Shown here piece after piece: positions 45,619 to 56,184 of a stretch of DNA of 64,000 nucleotides. The notes beneath the pieces were generated by a model. The model worked only from the letters and a program-made list of their open reading frames with translations, made no database searches and was not told the origin of the DNA. Location of the stretch: positions 1 through 64,000 of the forward strand of contig NW_027017957.1 in the NCBI RefSeq assembly GCF_032854445.1, written 5' to 3'. How positions within the stretch are numbered: position 1 is the first letter of the stretch; every line of letters starts with the position of its first letter. The position numbers and the translations under genes are program-made. The stretch comes from Liolophura sinensis (lineage: Eukaryota; Mollusca; Polyplacophora; Chitonida; Chitonidae).

Positions 45619-45912
45619 TTGCCTGCAACTGTACAATTCGTATCTGTCGTGTCACTTTTGTTCCACCTGTTGACGCCGTACACCTGAAGCTGTATTGTAC
45701 CCCCTCCTCAAGACCCCCTACAACCTCGCTCACTGTCAAGTCTTCACCCGGGTCTGTTATATCCTTGAGTAATTCAACCCAATTAACCCCCTTCTTTTTG
45801 TACTGGAGCTTAAAAGTCTGAGTGGAGCCGCCATTGAAACACGAAATCCACGTCACATTGGCCATATGGTTTTCACAAAGGACGCTTGTTAAAGTGGGAG
45901 GACATGGACGAT
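45619..45912 (-). CDS. Ig receptor fibronectin type III exon
   Basis: 294 nt if the donor is caa/gtctga (phase 1). It encodes a single FN3 domain: PPTLTSVLCE, NVTWISCFNGG (B strand Trp), FKLQYKKKGVNW (C/C' strands), VGGLEEGVQYSFRCTAS (E/F strands) and IRIVQLQ. The acceptor is tgttttccag, phase 1. The 3' border is uncertain: a consensus GC donor (cag/gcaagt) lies 4 nt inside the coding end but would give phase 0, which does not fit the TM exon. The domain sits next to the membrane, as in many Ig-FN3 adhesion receptors. Confidence 0.75.
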
Positions 45913-46441
45913 CTGGAAAACAGGCAATGAATAAAATATATATTCCTGATCTATTATCTTTAATCATATAAATTAAGTGTTGGCTGCATGTGTATACTTA
46001 AAACTAAATTATATTATTTTAAGCTCATCGCAAGTTTGTCGCAAGAATTTGCAGTTCCATTTCAAGTTAGTTTCATATGAAAACATCGTCCTCGGGCAGA
46101 AGTACCAGGGGAGCTAGCAGGGTTTTAACAAATTCGGGAACACATTTAAAAATAAACAAGAGGACTTTATGATAGATGACGCAAAACTTTAATAAATTTT
46201 ATAGCAGCTCTGACATGCATAAGGGAAGAGTGTATGGTACACTTGGGACAGAAAATGAATTAACAGTGTCTTGTACCTTGTATTAAAAATACATGTATAT
46301 TTTATTTTTACATGTATACATAACATTCTCAAGTAATTAAGTTGAAGCTATTTTGTCTCCTAACGACAAGCACATAGCGGGTTTACAAGGGCCTGTCCAC
46401 TGTATATTATTCTCGTAATACATTAAGTTCAATCTGATTTC

Positions 46442-46678
46442 GTTCAGCATGAAAGAGATAGTGCAACGACTGGTTGACCCGTATGTGATAGTGGCTCGGT
46501 TGGGGCGACTTTCTTGCCTTCGGTAAGGCGTCTCAGTGAAGGAGCACTAGATAAAGAAGCGGTGAAAATCCGTCCTGCAACAAGGAGGCACATTACGTAC
46601 ACTCTAAGGATTCCTTCGTCGTCATATGACTGAAAAATTGTTAAGTACGACGTTAAAGCCCAAGCACTCACTCACTCA
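46442..46678 (+). mobile_element. SINE-2, 5' truncated
   Basis: The sequence gttcagcatgaaagagatag..actggttgacccgtat..caacaaggaggcacatta..atatgactgaaaaattgtta + agtacgacgttaaa..cactcactcactca is the 3' two thirds of the family seen complete at 55300. It lies in a receptor intron. Confidence 0.85.
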
Positions 46679-46931
46679 ATCTGATTTACAGTGCAGACAT
46701 GACCTGATTCCATTCAAAACTTCTTATCTGAATAAAGGAAGTTTATATAAACGTTGAACTTGGCCATGCATTTTATATACCATATCTATTTAATAATTTG
46801 ATCCATGTTTAATGACGTATTCAAGACTGCTTCACATATTAGGAGGTCAGCGTTGTGGGTTAACGATCGGATGTATGATACAGGCTGGGTAATGAGCATA
46901 TATCCCACGGTAAGCGAGAATACTATATTAC

Positions 46932-47286
46932 CTATTAAGTTAAAAGACATGATGAACTCAGAAGAACCAATGTCATTATCAGCAACAAATTTGTACTGCC
47001 CGAAGTCATCATGTTTAACATCAGAGATTTCTAGTTCCGCCACGTGACCAGAAAGGAGGACTTCGGCTTTGTCAAACAGAAACTCGTGGTTAGCATCCGT
47101 CACGCGGACTTCGGTATTTACTCCCGGTTGTGTTAGATACTGATAGCCTTTCTGATGTTGCATTGGTCAGTTTGTACCACGCGAGGTTCACATAGGCTGG
47201 ATAAGACACAAACTTAAACGTCAGTTTGATATTTTCACCGAGGCCTGCTGCTTGTTGGTTGATTTGTCTGGGGAACTGTGGTCGGG
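46932..47286 (-). CDS. Ig receptor Ig exon 6, one frameshift
   Basis: Acceptor cttccccag, donor atag/gtaata, 355 nt, one more than a multiple of three. The first part reads PQFPRQINQQAAGLGENIKL, TFKFVSYPAYVNLAWYKLT. The second part, one frame over, reads EVRVTDANHEFLFD, ISDVKHDDFGQYKFVADNDI and EFIMSFNL. The shift lies near 47150. Both canonical cysteines are absent as a pair (LTFKF and YKFVAD), while Trp and DxGxY remain, so it is a disulfide-free I-set-like domain. Splice phases fit the neighbours. The frameshift may be a sequencing or assembly error or an early lesion; the borders and core look preserved. Confidence 0.6.
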
Positions 47287-47697
47287 CTGGGGAAGAAAAT
47301 GGTCGAGAATAAATTTGCATGGATTTGATGTATAGATATAGCTTTCATGTACTCAGCAATCTATTAGTGTGTTGACTGAATCGCCCCAATGTACCATCTA
47401 TAGTTTTATTCTTTATGAAAACATTTGCTGTTACATGTTCATCCTCTTTGCACAAGTGTCTAAGTATTCTACGCTTACTACATAAACTTCACAGACAACA
47501 CTTCCTCTATGTAATAACAAATACATGCCTGATTTTAAGCTTCGATAAAATGCCATTTAGAAGCAGTAGAAACATCAAATGAAACTACATGTACATGTGA
47601 AATACAAAAATCGCCTAGATGTAAAATATTATGTAAAATCAATCTCAAGCGCAATTTGTCTGGTGTACAATATATTTAATAACTGTCAACATGTTAC

Positions 47698-47972
47698 CTC
47701 GAACCTTGACCTCCAGTTGTCCCCACTGAACGCCTCCAAACCAGTTACTGGCTCCACACTGGTATACACCCCTGATCTCTGAACGTCACTTGGCTGATGG
47801 ACAGGGATTTGCCAGGACTGCTATTTACCAGTGGTACGGTCACCAATGGTGCGACTCCAGGCAGAGTATGTGTAGTTTTGAGGAACAGCTTCAGCACGAC
47901 ATTCCAACAGTAAAGGGTTTCCTTCTGTGACATTTTCCCCTGATACCAGAACCACAGAAACTTTCGGAGCAT
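47698..47972 (-). CDS. Ig receptor Ig exon 5, at least two frameshifts
   Basis: Acceptor atcttcgaag/AT on the minus strand, donor cgag/gtaaca, 275 nt, one short of a multiple of three. Blocks in order: VSVVLVSGENVTEGN, PLLLECRAEAVPQNYTYSAW (B Cys, C Trp), then in a second frame LVNSSPGKSLSISQVTFRD, then in a third frame CGASNWFGGVQWGQLEVKV. The F-strand cysteine is kept. The shifts fall near 47850 and at a GGGG run near 47780. The domain is recognisable end to end, but as read it cannot be translated. Confidence 0.6.
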
Positions 47973-48764
47973 CTTCGAAAATACAACGGGAAAAACATTT
48001 CAAATGTCCGTAGGCGGAGATGCCCGGTTTGTATTGACAATCACAACATGGGTACAACACTATCCACCTTATTGCATTTCACCTAACACGTCGTGTAAGG
48101 CTAAGACAGCTGCTTTACGTTCTGAGAGATATGTTGGTCTTTGAAGGACTATTTAGCAGATAGGATTATATCCTGCTGGAAACTTGAAAATTTCGGTATC
48201 AAATATAATATTTTATGATCTTTACTTGTGCCTGAAAATATTCTTTCTTGGTACAAGGTATTAGGTCAAGTACTGTATTTGTTTTTTAGTAATCAAGGGA
48301 GTTTACTCCAGATGGTTTCCCATATTTGACTGGTTTTCAGATTTATGTGTAAAGAAAACCTGTGTCCGAAAATCACCCATATTTCTCAAGTACTTGGAGC
48401 CAAACCCTGACACAAACGCGTGATCTAAACAGCGAGATCTTTAGTTGACGCTATGGCATATTTTATCAAATCTGAGTCTTTTATTACTCAGTCATATGCA
48501 ATACACATGGCTGTATTTGTTTTATCAGACACCCCGTATCACGTATATGTACCACGCTGTGTGACATCGTCTGTAGGGTTTATTAAACCATGAGATGTTT
48601 GACAATTCACGTTCAAAAATTCAAGCATTTCAAAATCCCTAAAAAATATTATTTCTTAACCATAGTTTTGTAATCTTAGTCGCTCTAACTATCAAGTAAC
48701 TGGAAACTGGAAAGTCGAATTTATGATAATCATAATGATTAACTATGTCTCAGAGAACACTTAC

Positions 48765-49034
48765 AGTACACAGTGACATTGACTGTCCTCTCTACTCCTC
48801 TCCCCACACTATTGTTAGCTGTCACGGTGTATACTCCGGAGTCAGTCCTGCTGATCTTGTTGAACCTGGCCACAGACGTATATCTGTGATTTGTCACGCT
48901 CAGGTCACTCGGCTGACCTCCGCGACTCCAGCTTATCATGGGCTCAGGCTTAGCCCAGGTAGTACATGACAGCTCAGCTGTGACATTTTCCACGAAAATG
49001 TACGATGTACTACAGCTGGTAAACATGGGCCGGT
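48765..49034 (-). CDS. Ig receptor Ig exon 4
   Basis: 270 nt, phase 1 to phase 1, acceptor cttatttttccag, donor tact/gtaagt. C2/I-type domain: VENVTAELSCTTWAKPEPMI (B Cys), SWSRGG (Trp), ISRTDSGVYTVTANNSVG and RTVNVTV. DSGVYT is kept but Val replaces the F-strand cysteine, the same loss as in paralogue B's intact exon. NVT and NNS sequons are present. Confidence 0.8.
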
Positions 49035-50123
49035 CTGGAAAAATAAGCAGTTATCAATCAGTGCACTACTGAGAAAAAGACATGTGAGAAAACAAGCAGG
49101 AAGTTATCTACAGTGTGTTTCTATTTCGTAACTTAACCCAAACTGTGTTATCATTTTGTTTCACTTGGTCAAAATCGCATTAAAATCCGATAAACGCCCT
49201 GAAAATGTTAACGTCGAAGTGTGTTGTCTGTTATGCAGCTAAACTGATGATATAGTCATATAATTCTTGCATGAAAAATGCATACCTGAGACAAAAAGGA
49301 AAGTTGTTCAGGGGTAACTTCGTCCATTACATTGTGATTCAGAGATATACTAGTATAATTGAGTCCATACGCCTAGATGTGGTATATAGCTATTTCGTGA
49401 TACGTGTTGTTGATCTAAATTTTGTTTTTACTGGAAGAGATAAATCGCTTGTGAGACAAAATGTTGTTTGTTTTTCGCGACAGAAAGCAAATCAACAATA
49501 TGGATTAATATTGTTTACAAGTCTTAAAACCCGTATTTGAGTCCATATGGAAAACACTACAGAAGACTACCGTACTGAGTTCGAAGAAGTAAGTGAAATA
49601 ACCCATGTATGTCCATTTCAATCAAGAGTTAGAAACTGATGAACAACAAAACTGACAAAAAGCTGAACATGTCTCGGGAGTAAACTTCTTGATACATAGA
49701 GATAAATGAAAATGCATGCTTTGTTCGGATGTTTAGTAAAAGTGAAGGTAAAACACACGATGTACGTCGTAATGATAGTTTACATTTCAACACATTGCAC
49801 CAGATATTCTCAGTCTCAAAGAAATGCAGACAGGGACCTTCCTCATGCTGAACGTGAAGTGAATGTTGCAGGTTTAATTTAGCCTTTTTCAGTCCAAATT
49901 AAGATAATAATCTGATACCATGAAAGCGCTCTTCTGGCTGGAACCCGAGTTTTTAAACTTTGAAATTCAATATTAAACTTTGAATAATCGTTTCATTATT
50001 GTCAGTTTTACTCTCATGGCAGCGTCTTTACGAGAATCGGGCCACGGATCATCGAGGGGGGTCCTTGTGTCATCATAAGAGTCTGGACCATAGTCATGAA
50101 AGAGTGAGAGAAGTTATTCCTAG
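49035..50123. other. Intron sequence, nothing recognised
   Basis: Part of the 3.2-kb intron between Ig exons 3 and 4. A plus-strand open frame at 49271-49540 shows no domain. Confidence 0.5.
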
Positions 50124-50384
50124 GGGCCTCCGTGGCTCAGTTGGTTAGCGCGCTAGCGCAGCGTAATGATCCAGGAGTCTCTCACCAATGCGGTCGCTGT
50201 GAGTTCAAGTCCAGCTCATGCTGGCTTCCTCTCCGGCCGTATGTGGGAAGGTCTGCCAACAACCTGCGGATGGTCGTGGGTTTCCCCCGGACTGTGCCCG
50301 GTTTCCGCCCACCATAATGCTGGCCGCCGTCGTATAAGTAAAATATTCTTGAGTACGGCGTAAAACACCAATCAAAAAAAAAAC
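50124..50384 (+). mobile_element. SINE-1, full length with 12-bp target duplication
   Basis: Best copy in the window. The tRNA-like head has an A box (gtggctcagttggttagcgc) and a B box (gtgagttcaagtcc); then come the body (accataatgctggccgccgt) and tail (gagtacggcgtaaaacacca, atcaaaa). It is flanked by aagttattccta at 50111-50122 and 50385-50396. The perfect duplication makes it a young insertion inside a receptor intron. Confidence 0.95.
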
Positions 50385-50396
50385 AAGTTATTCCTA

Positions 50397-52263
50397 CACG
50401 TGGTCTTCAATAGTTTTTCCTATTTTTCCTTAAGGAGAAAAAAACACTTGAAAATAATGTTTGTATTGTGGGTATCCGGGAGCACATTTTGGTATTTATA
50501 GTTTTTGTTTAATAATGTCATAAAGGAGGATGTAACACAGGTTTAATCAATATTTTTGCACTAAAATTTGTTCTTTTCAGCTAACAAATGTATTAAACCT
50601 CCATTTGGATCATATTTATATTTTTAATATGCTCATAAATATTATCATAATTTAGGTTAAATGCATATGTTTCGATATAAACAACAAATTTACGCTGAAA
50701 TAAAGCTATTAGACAAGCATTAAATCCTTGTTTAGAACATTGTTATGCAACAACGATAAAAACCAAAAGTTGGTCACAAATACCCACCATTCAAAAAAAA
50801 AATTTCAATACCCTTTTCTCTAGAAAAAAAAAATCAAAAAAAAATATTAAAGATCATAGTTGCAAACGCTCTTTTGATGCTCTTTGCATCATTTTAGGTT
50901 TTCTTCTCCTTTAACAAAAAAGATTTTATTTATTTTTCACTTTTATGTGTTGACAGTCCCTTCCCCATTTAATAAATGCACATAAGTCTACGTATTTGTA
51001 TTTTGCCATACATCTGTTGGAAATTGTCTTTTCATGTTGTAAAAGAGTATTTTTATACCTTAAAGTAATTATGTGATGTAAATTTCCACACATACAGCGG
51101 TAGCGGATCAAGAGAAGTCTGATACAAGTCTGCATCTGTATCGGTACAGAGCCAATCGGCTACTCCGAACGAATGAGCCAGTTAAGGCCTGGGTAAAAGG
51201 ACACACTTGAGTTATGTCTTCACGTGTACATGTATTTCTAAGGAATTGTAAAATCGACATGCTTTCGTAATACTTCTCCCATGAGCACGACCAATTTTTT
51301 TTGAATTACTAATCCAAAATAAAATAGCAACAATATTCTTTTTCAAAACATTTACCGGCTATGGACAGTATTAGTATATAACTGTCGAGGACAGCAGTTC
51401 CAGAGTTCGGCTCCGTACGGTTTGTATACATTATATTGGTAACAGTAATGATAGGTACAGAAAAAGGAGAAAAAGCAAAAGAAAAATGAAAAAAAAAATC
51501 TTCCATATTTGAACTCGAGGCTGTCAGGTAACACATACAATATGGCCAGTGCTACAAGCTTAAATAGGGATTATGTGGGTTTGATTTTTGATTCATAGCT
51601 GGGAATGAAAGACAGCAAGAATCCACTGTTGCACGCTTGAACCCGTTCCCACCGCAAATTGTTGTGACAAGTTTTTGCAGTCTTACCAGGATTAAGGCCA
51701 CATGTCCTATGCAACCAAATAACAAAAACAACTATTCCACTGGTGTACATTTTCTGATTTTTCTTGTTTCATATTTTTGGTGTATGTGATTTATTTTGGT
51801 AAATATACCTATGTTAAAGTCCTATGGATCGACTAATTTGATAAAAATTAAAGTGTTTAAACCATAGAGTGTTGGACGCAATAATGTGGTAAATTTGAAC
51901 AAAAATAATATGACGTCTTCTGTGCTGAGTCTGTCTCTAGGTCAAGAATATACAATATCAGAATATTGTCTTTATGTGATAAGAAGAATTTTAAATATGT
52001 CGTCTTAGAGTGAAAACTGCTACATATTTGGCCTGGTCTCATCCCTCGTCGTTTTACCTTCCGTCATTGCCGATTCAGTGTACTTTGCAGCGGGGGAATG
52101 TTTAGTGTAGCCTCATTTAATGACATACGGCTTGGACTATGCTGTAATATGTCGGCTGAAACAACAGAAATTATAAAAAAAAACATACATAGACATTATG
52201 ACCAATCAACAAATTATAAAGATGTTCATATTAAAGCTGCATCCATAATGAAGAAAGACTTAC
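50397..52263. other. Intron sequence, nothing recognised
   Basis: AT-rich, with A runs near 50800-50850. A minus-strand frame near 51309-51540 is T-rich and lacks an acceptor. Confidence 0.5.
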
Positions 52264-52599
52264 ACCTGACATCCAATGTAAAGTTGGAGAATACAAGTTT
52301 GCTGCTTCGATTACCGGGTCTCCGAGCTTCACACCTGATGACGTCACCATCCTGATATCGATCAACTCTCACTTTGTACCTTTGTGTTGTCAGGTAACCG
52401 TGATTGTGCCCTGGCGGTGAGCTGACCTCTGATATCTCTGCTGCTGCTATATCACTGTTGTTGTTTTTCCAGGAGAGGACGGCAGCAGGATTTGATTCAC
52501 TGGCGTTACATGTAAATGTCACGCTGGTGTTTTCTGTGACTGTGACTGTGTTTCCCGATTCTCCGGAATCTGCCCGGAGCTCTATACTGTCAGGTCCGA
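52264..52599 (-). CDS. Ig receptor Ig exon 3
   Basis: 336 nt, phase 1 to phase 1, acceptor atgtttgtag, donor aggt/gtaagt. Complete Ig domain: TENTSVTFTCNASESNPAAV (B Cys), LSWKNNNSD (Trp), YKVRVDRYQDGDVIRCEARR (E strand, DGD, F Cys), LVFSNFTLDV. The CNASESNPAA type start and PGNRSS loop resemble CD80-like C2-set domains of nephrin-type receptors. Four or more N-glycosylation sequons. Confidence 0.85.
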
Positions 52600-53535
52600 C
52601 TACAAACATAAACAAACATGACATACATTACGGTCAATAGAAACACAAATATCCCACCACATGGTGCTTATATGCATCATTTTCCCATGAGAGGTTTTGA
52701 GTATAATAGTCATCTTGATATAATTATTTGGAATTTGGGCATTATACGACATAAATGTAATACCATCACTGTAACGGTCTGTAACGCACCAAATGTCTTT
52801 ATATGTAATAAAATATTGTGAAACACAAATACAGCATATATATTTTATTGTGGACCTCACTGCCTGTACTCCAGCGTGAACTTTCCAATCAGCCGAACAA
52901 AAAAGTCTTAATCCCTATACAGTCAGTATACAGTGGAGAATTTCTAACACACCTAATTCATTGCCTGGTAGAAAGAAAGAGAAATCAGAACGGTATCCGA
53001 GTTTATAACACATTTATACACCATTTTTGGTAAAACAGAAAGACTAACTACCAATTTTGCACACTGAAATTGTAGAAATCGTGCTAACAAGAAAACACAT
53101 TTCCTGAATAAAAGGAAATGATCAAGTTTAAAACCTATAAAATTTAGAGAAAAATAATAATAGAAAAACCTACTTCTTCTGAGTTCATAATTTAACTAGG
53201 TTGTTTGCACATTAAGAAAAAATTGTGTCCTAGAAAGACATGTACCAGCATGGGAAGCCTTATCGTGTTCAAAAGCAGTATAAATGTACACGCTCTAATA
53301 CACGTAGATATGAGTTGTATGTCAAAGGGGAATCAGTTATAAACGAGATCAGCTATAAAGGAGATGTGTAATCTACGACGATTTACTCTTAATAAATAAA
53401 TACATGTAAATACAATCACTCAAGCTTTGTATTTATCATCGCCTAGAAAAATCTATGGCAATTAACAATTATAGTCAATCATATGGAGTCATTGTGCCAA
53501 GCCAATAATCATTAAATTAAAAATACCTGTTGGGA
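52600..53535. other. Intron sequence, nothing recognised
   Basis: Between Ig exons 2 and 3. No repeats of note. Confidence 0.5.
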
Positions 53536-53539
53536 TATT

Positions 53540-53720
53540 CAGTGTTGTCACTGAGGATACATAGATACATACATGTACATAGGGCCTACACACGCGCATA
53601 CATACATACACGCATTCACGCACACATACATGTACATAAGGCCTATACATACATACATACATACATAGATACATACATAAATTCACACATACATACATAC
53701 ATAAATATATTTTACATACA
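53540..53720. repeat. CATA/ACATAC microsatellite
   Basis: Tracts of (catacata)n with interspersed acatgtacataaggccta. It lies in a receptor intron. Confidence 0.9.
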
Positions 53721-53824
53721 TACGTTTACTGTATTTGTTGAACTTTACATAGTGCCATAGATTTAAAGGAGTATAAAACTGCTCGATACACAAATAACTA
53801 AAAGGTTAAAATACTTAAACCTAC

Positions 53825-54121
53825 ACAACACATTAAATGTTATGCTTTTCTGCCCTGTCCATCTTGACAACGTCCCGTTTTGACTCCCCTTACACACACA
53901 GGTCTTCTGGTTCTGGGACGGACCGACGGTTATACTGCTATTGATCTGCTGGCTTCCATCGTTACCAGGGACTGTGTTTGTCTGACCACACCCCGAGGAC
54001 CACATGAGTGTTGGTCGGGGATTCCCCTTTCCCACCTGGCAGGTCAAGGTCAGTTGTTGTCCAGACTCCACGGCTGTGTTGTTAACATAACCTGACACGC
54101 TGACGCCATTCTGTGGAGGAT
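53825..54121 (-). CDS. Ig receptor Ig exon 2
   Basis: 297 nt, phase 1 to phase 1, acceptor tgtttacatag, donor ttgt/gtaggt. The domain reads ESGQQLTLTCQVGKGNPRPT (B Cys), LMWSSGCG (Trp), SSITVGPSQNQKTCVCKGSQ (F-strand Cys with an extra Cys) and ITFNVL. The extra cysteines in SSGCG and CVC could pair. It is a complete C2-type Ig domain. Confidence 0.85.
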
Positions 54122-54608
54122 CTATGTAAACATATAAACTGCTGTATATTTTACACATACAAACATGTTACGTACATACAAATCCATCCGAGAGATCAAG
54201 GATACTAGCTGAATTAATAAGATTACTATCTGCTAAGTTACAGAAAACAAGTTTATATATGGAGTAAGTTGGTTTGGCATATCGTCGTTAAAGGTTGAGT
54301 GAAACCTCTAACCTGCTTAACGCACATGTAATACATGCAAAATATTATGTACAAAATGCATAGTTGATATCAACAAAAGTGACGCCTGTTCGTTTAGAAA
54401 CACACTATAAATGTAGATGACTGGTACATTTAGATTTGAAAATTCAACTATCATTGTTTAAACGAGGGCCGCAATAAACGGATAGAAAACAAAACTTGTC
54501 TCCAGTTCATGACACATGTATCCGCATTAACACATAGTACGACACATTTGTTCCTAGAACTAGCAAAATATGCATAATATGATTGTTGTTATTTATGTGA
54601 ACACTCAC
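54122..54608. other. Intron sequence, nothing recognised
   Basis: Between Ig exons 1 and 2. No feature seen. Confidence 0.5.
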
Positions 54609-54920
54609 ACTGTACATTGAGTGTGTAGACTTGTGATTGCACAGGAGGATCCGTCACGCTGTTGTTGGCTGTACAGTACAGTTCAGCTCCGTTCTCCTCG
54701 GCCGTAGCAGTAAATGTAAATGTCCGGGTTGTGGTCTGCACCGAGCTGGAGTTCCGGTTACAGTCACCCGGGTCTATTTCCCGGACATTACCAGATCTCC
54801 GTATGTATGACCTTATACATGCCTGAGGTTTACTGGCCGAGGTCACACAGGTAAAGATGGTGGGTTGACCGGCTAGCACGGTATGTGGCGGGTTCGTCAG
54901 AGTCACTCGAGTTACCATTA
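54609..54920 (-). CDS. Ig receptor Ig exon 1 (most 5' exon found)
   Basis: 312 nt, phase 1 to phase 1, acceptor catcttctcag, donor cagt/gtgagt. CD80-like C2-set Ig: LTNPPHTVLAGQPTIFTCVT (B Cys), SKPQACIRSYIRRSGNVREI, RTFTFTATAEENGAELYCTA (F Cys), NNSVTDPPVQ, VYTLNVQ. The usual C-strand Trp is Ser here (CIRSYI); the decayed copy at 38939 has Trp. An extra pair (QACI and GDCN) could form a second disulfide. The phase-1 entry means at least one more 5' exon with the signal peptide exists; it was not found up to 64 kb. Confidence 0.85.
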
Positions 54921-55292
54921 CTGAGAAGATGAAATATTACACATTTTGGTTGGAAAATTGTTTGATGACAATCAGAAAAGATATATAAAGGCGAATTGTC
55001 CAGTTCAAGAAGTTTGATCTAATCCAAGGTCTGACAGCTTATTTGCCTTGCACGCGATCTCAGTTAGCCTAAGAGCCAGGCAAGTTGTCTGTCGTAAGCA
55101 TCTGCCACTCTTCAATACGTCTAACAGGCATCTGTCACATTTCTACATGTCCGCAGTAAACATCAGTCACATTTTCCCATGTCTATATATAAGCAACATG
55201 TCCCTTTTATACATGTTTACAGTAAACTACTGGTCACATTTCCCATTGCCGGCAGTGCATGTACATTAGAACATCATACTAACAATACGATT
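54921..55292. other. No gene seen
   Basis: 5' side of the first identified receptor exon. Contains diverged short duplications around 55130-55260 (cagtaaacatcagtcacatt, cagtaaactactggtcacat). No signal-peptide exon was recognised. Confidence 0.45.
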
Positions 55293-55299
55293 GTAGTTA

Positions 55300-55654
55300 C
55301 CGGCCCGGTTAACACAGTTGGTAGAGCATCCTCTTCGGGACCGGTAAGTCCAGGATCAATCCTTGATCGAGTCACACCTAAGACTTTAACAGAGGAAGTT
55401 CCTCGCTTGCCGTTCAGCATGAAGGGGATAGTGCAACAACTGGTTGACCCGTATCAGTATAATGGCTCGGTCGAGGCGGCTTACTTGCCTTCGGTAACTG
55501 AAGCAGCACTAAATAAAAGAGCGGTGGAAATCCGTCATGCAACAAGGAGGCACATTACACGTACATGTACCCTAATGATTCCTTCGTCGTCATATGACTG
55601 AAAAATTGTTGAGTACGACGTTAAACCCCAAGGACTCACTCACTCAGTATAATA
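55300..55654 (+). mobile_element. SINE-2, full length with target duplication
   Basis: A second tRNA-derived family, unrelated in body to SINE-1. The head has ggttaacacagttggtagag (A box) and ggatcaatcc (B box); the body has actggttgacccgtatcag and acaaggaggcacattacac; the tail is actgaaaaattgttgagtac + gacgttaaaccccaagg, ending in (cact)n. It is flanked by gtagtta at 55293-55299 and 55655-55661. Confidence 0.9.
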
Positions 55655-55661
55655 GTAGTTA

Positions 55662-56184
55662 TATTACGACGCTGCCAATATAATCAAGACGTACAGCATA
55701 GAGGGAAAAAGAGAGCAGTGACGACAATGTGATAGCTAGCACAGATATTTAAATATTTACAAGTAGCTAGTAAGTGAGTTAAACATAAATTTTAAAGCGT
55801 CTGGAAATGGAGAAAAAAATAATTCTAATGATACTACTTCTGGTATCGATTTCAGTAATTACGGATTGAATTCAGTTAAAAAGATTTGCATAATATAACT
55901 CAATTTAATTCTCCTGAATGGACTGTTAATATGATTGATCTGTCAGCATCACCATTTAAAACACACTGGACAATAGTTTACCATTAGGTAATTTCAAGAT
56001 TAAGAGCACCCTTTCAGCATTGTTGGGCGATATTAAACGATTAAACACCGCATTTTGACATGAAAAAGGCGCAGTTACATGAGCGAATGGGGCTCTCCGG
56101 AGTTGTTCCGAGATGAGAGCAAAATGAAAGGCGCTTTGTTAGTAATGCAGCGTGACAATTCTAGTAAATGCTTTAGTCTATAGG
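55662..56184. other. No gene seen
   Basis: The start (gtacagcatagagggaaaaa..gagcagtgacgac..gtgatag) resembles 61223-61270, next to the left end of the 61-63 kb element. No exon was recognised. Confidence 0.45.

Noticed and set aside
51309-51540. Minus-strand frame with a phase-1 donor (gccg/gtaaat) in the large receptor intron
   Set aside because: The frame is driven by T-rich sequence, has no acceptor AG at a sensible place and no Ig or other domain.
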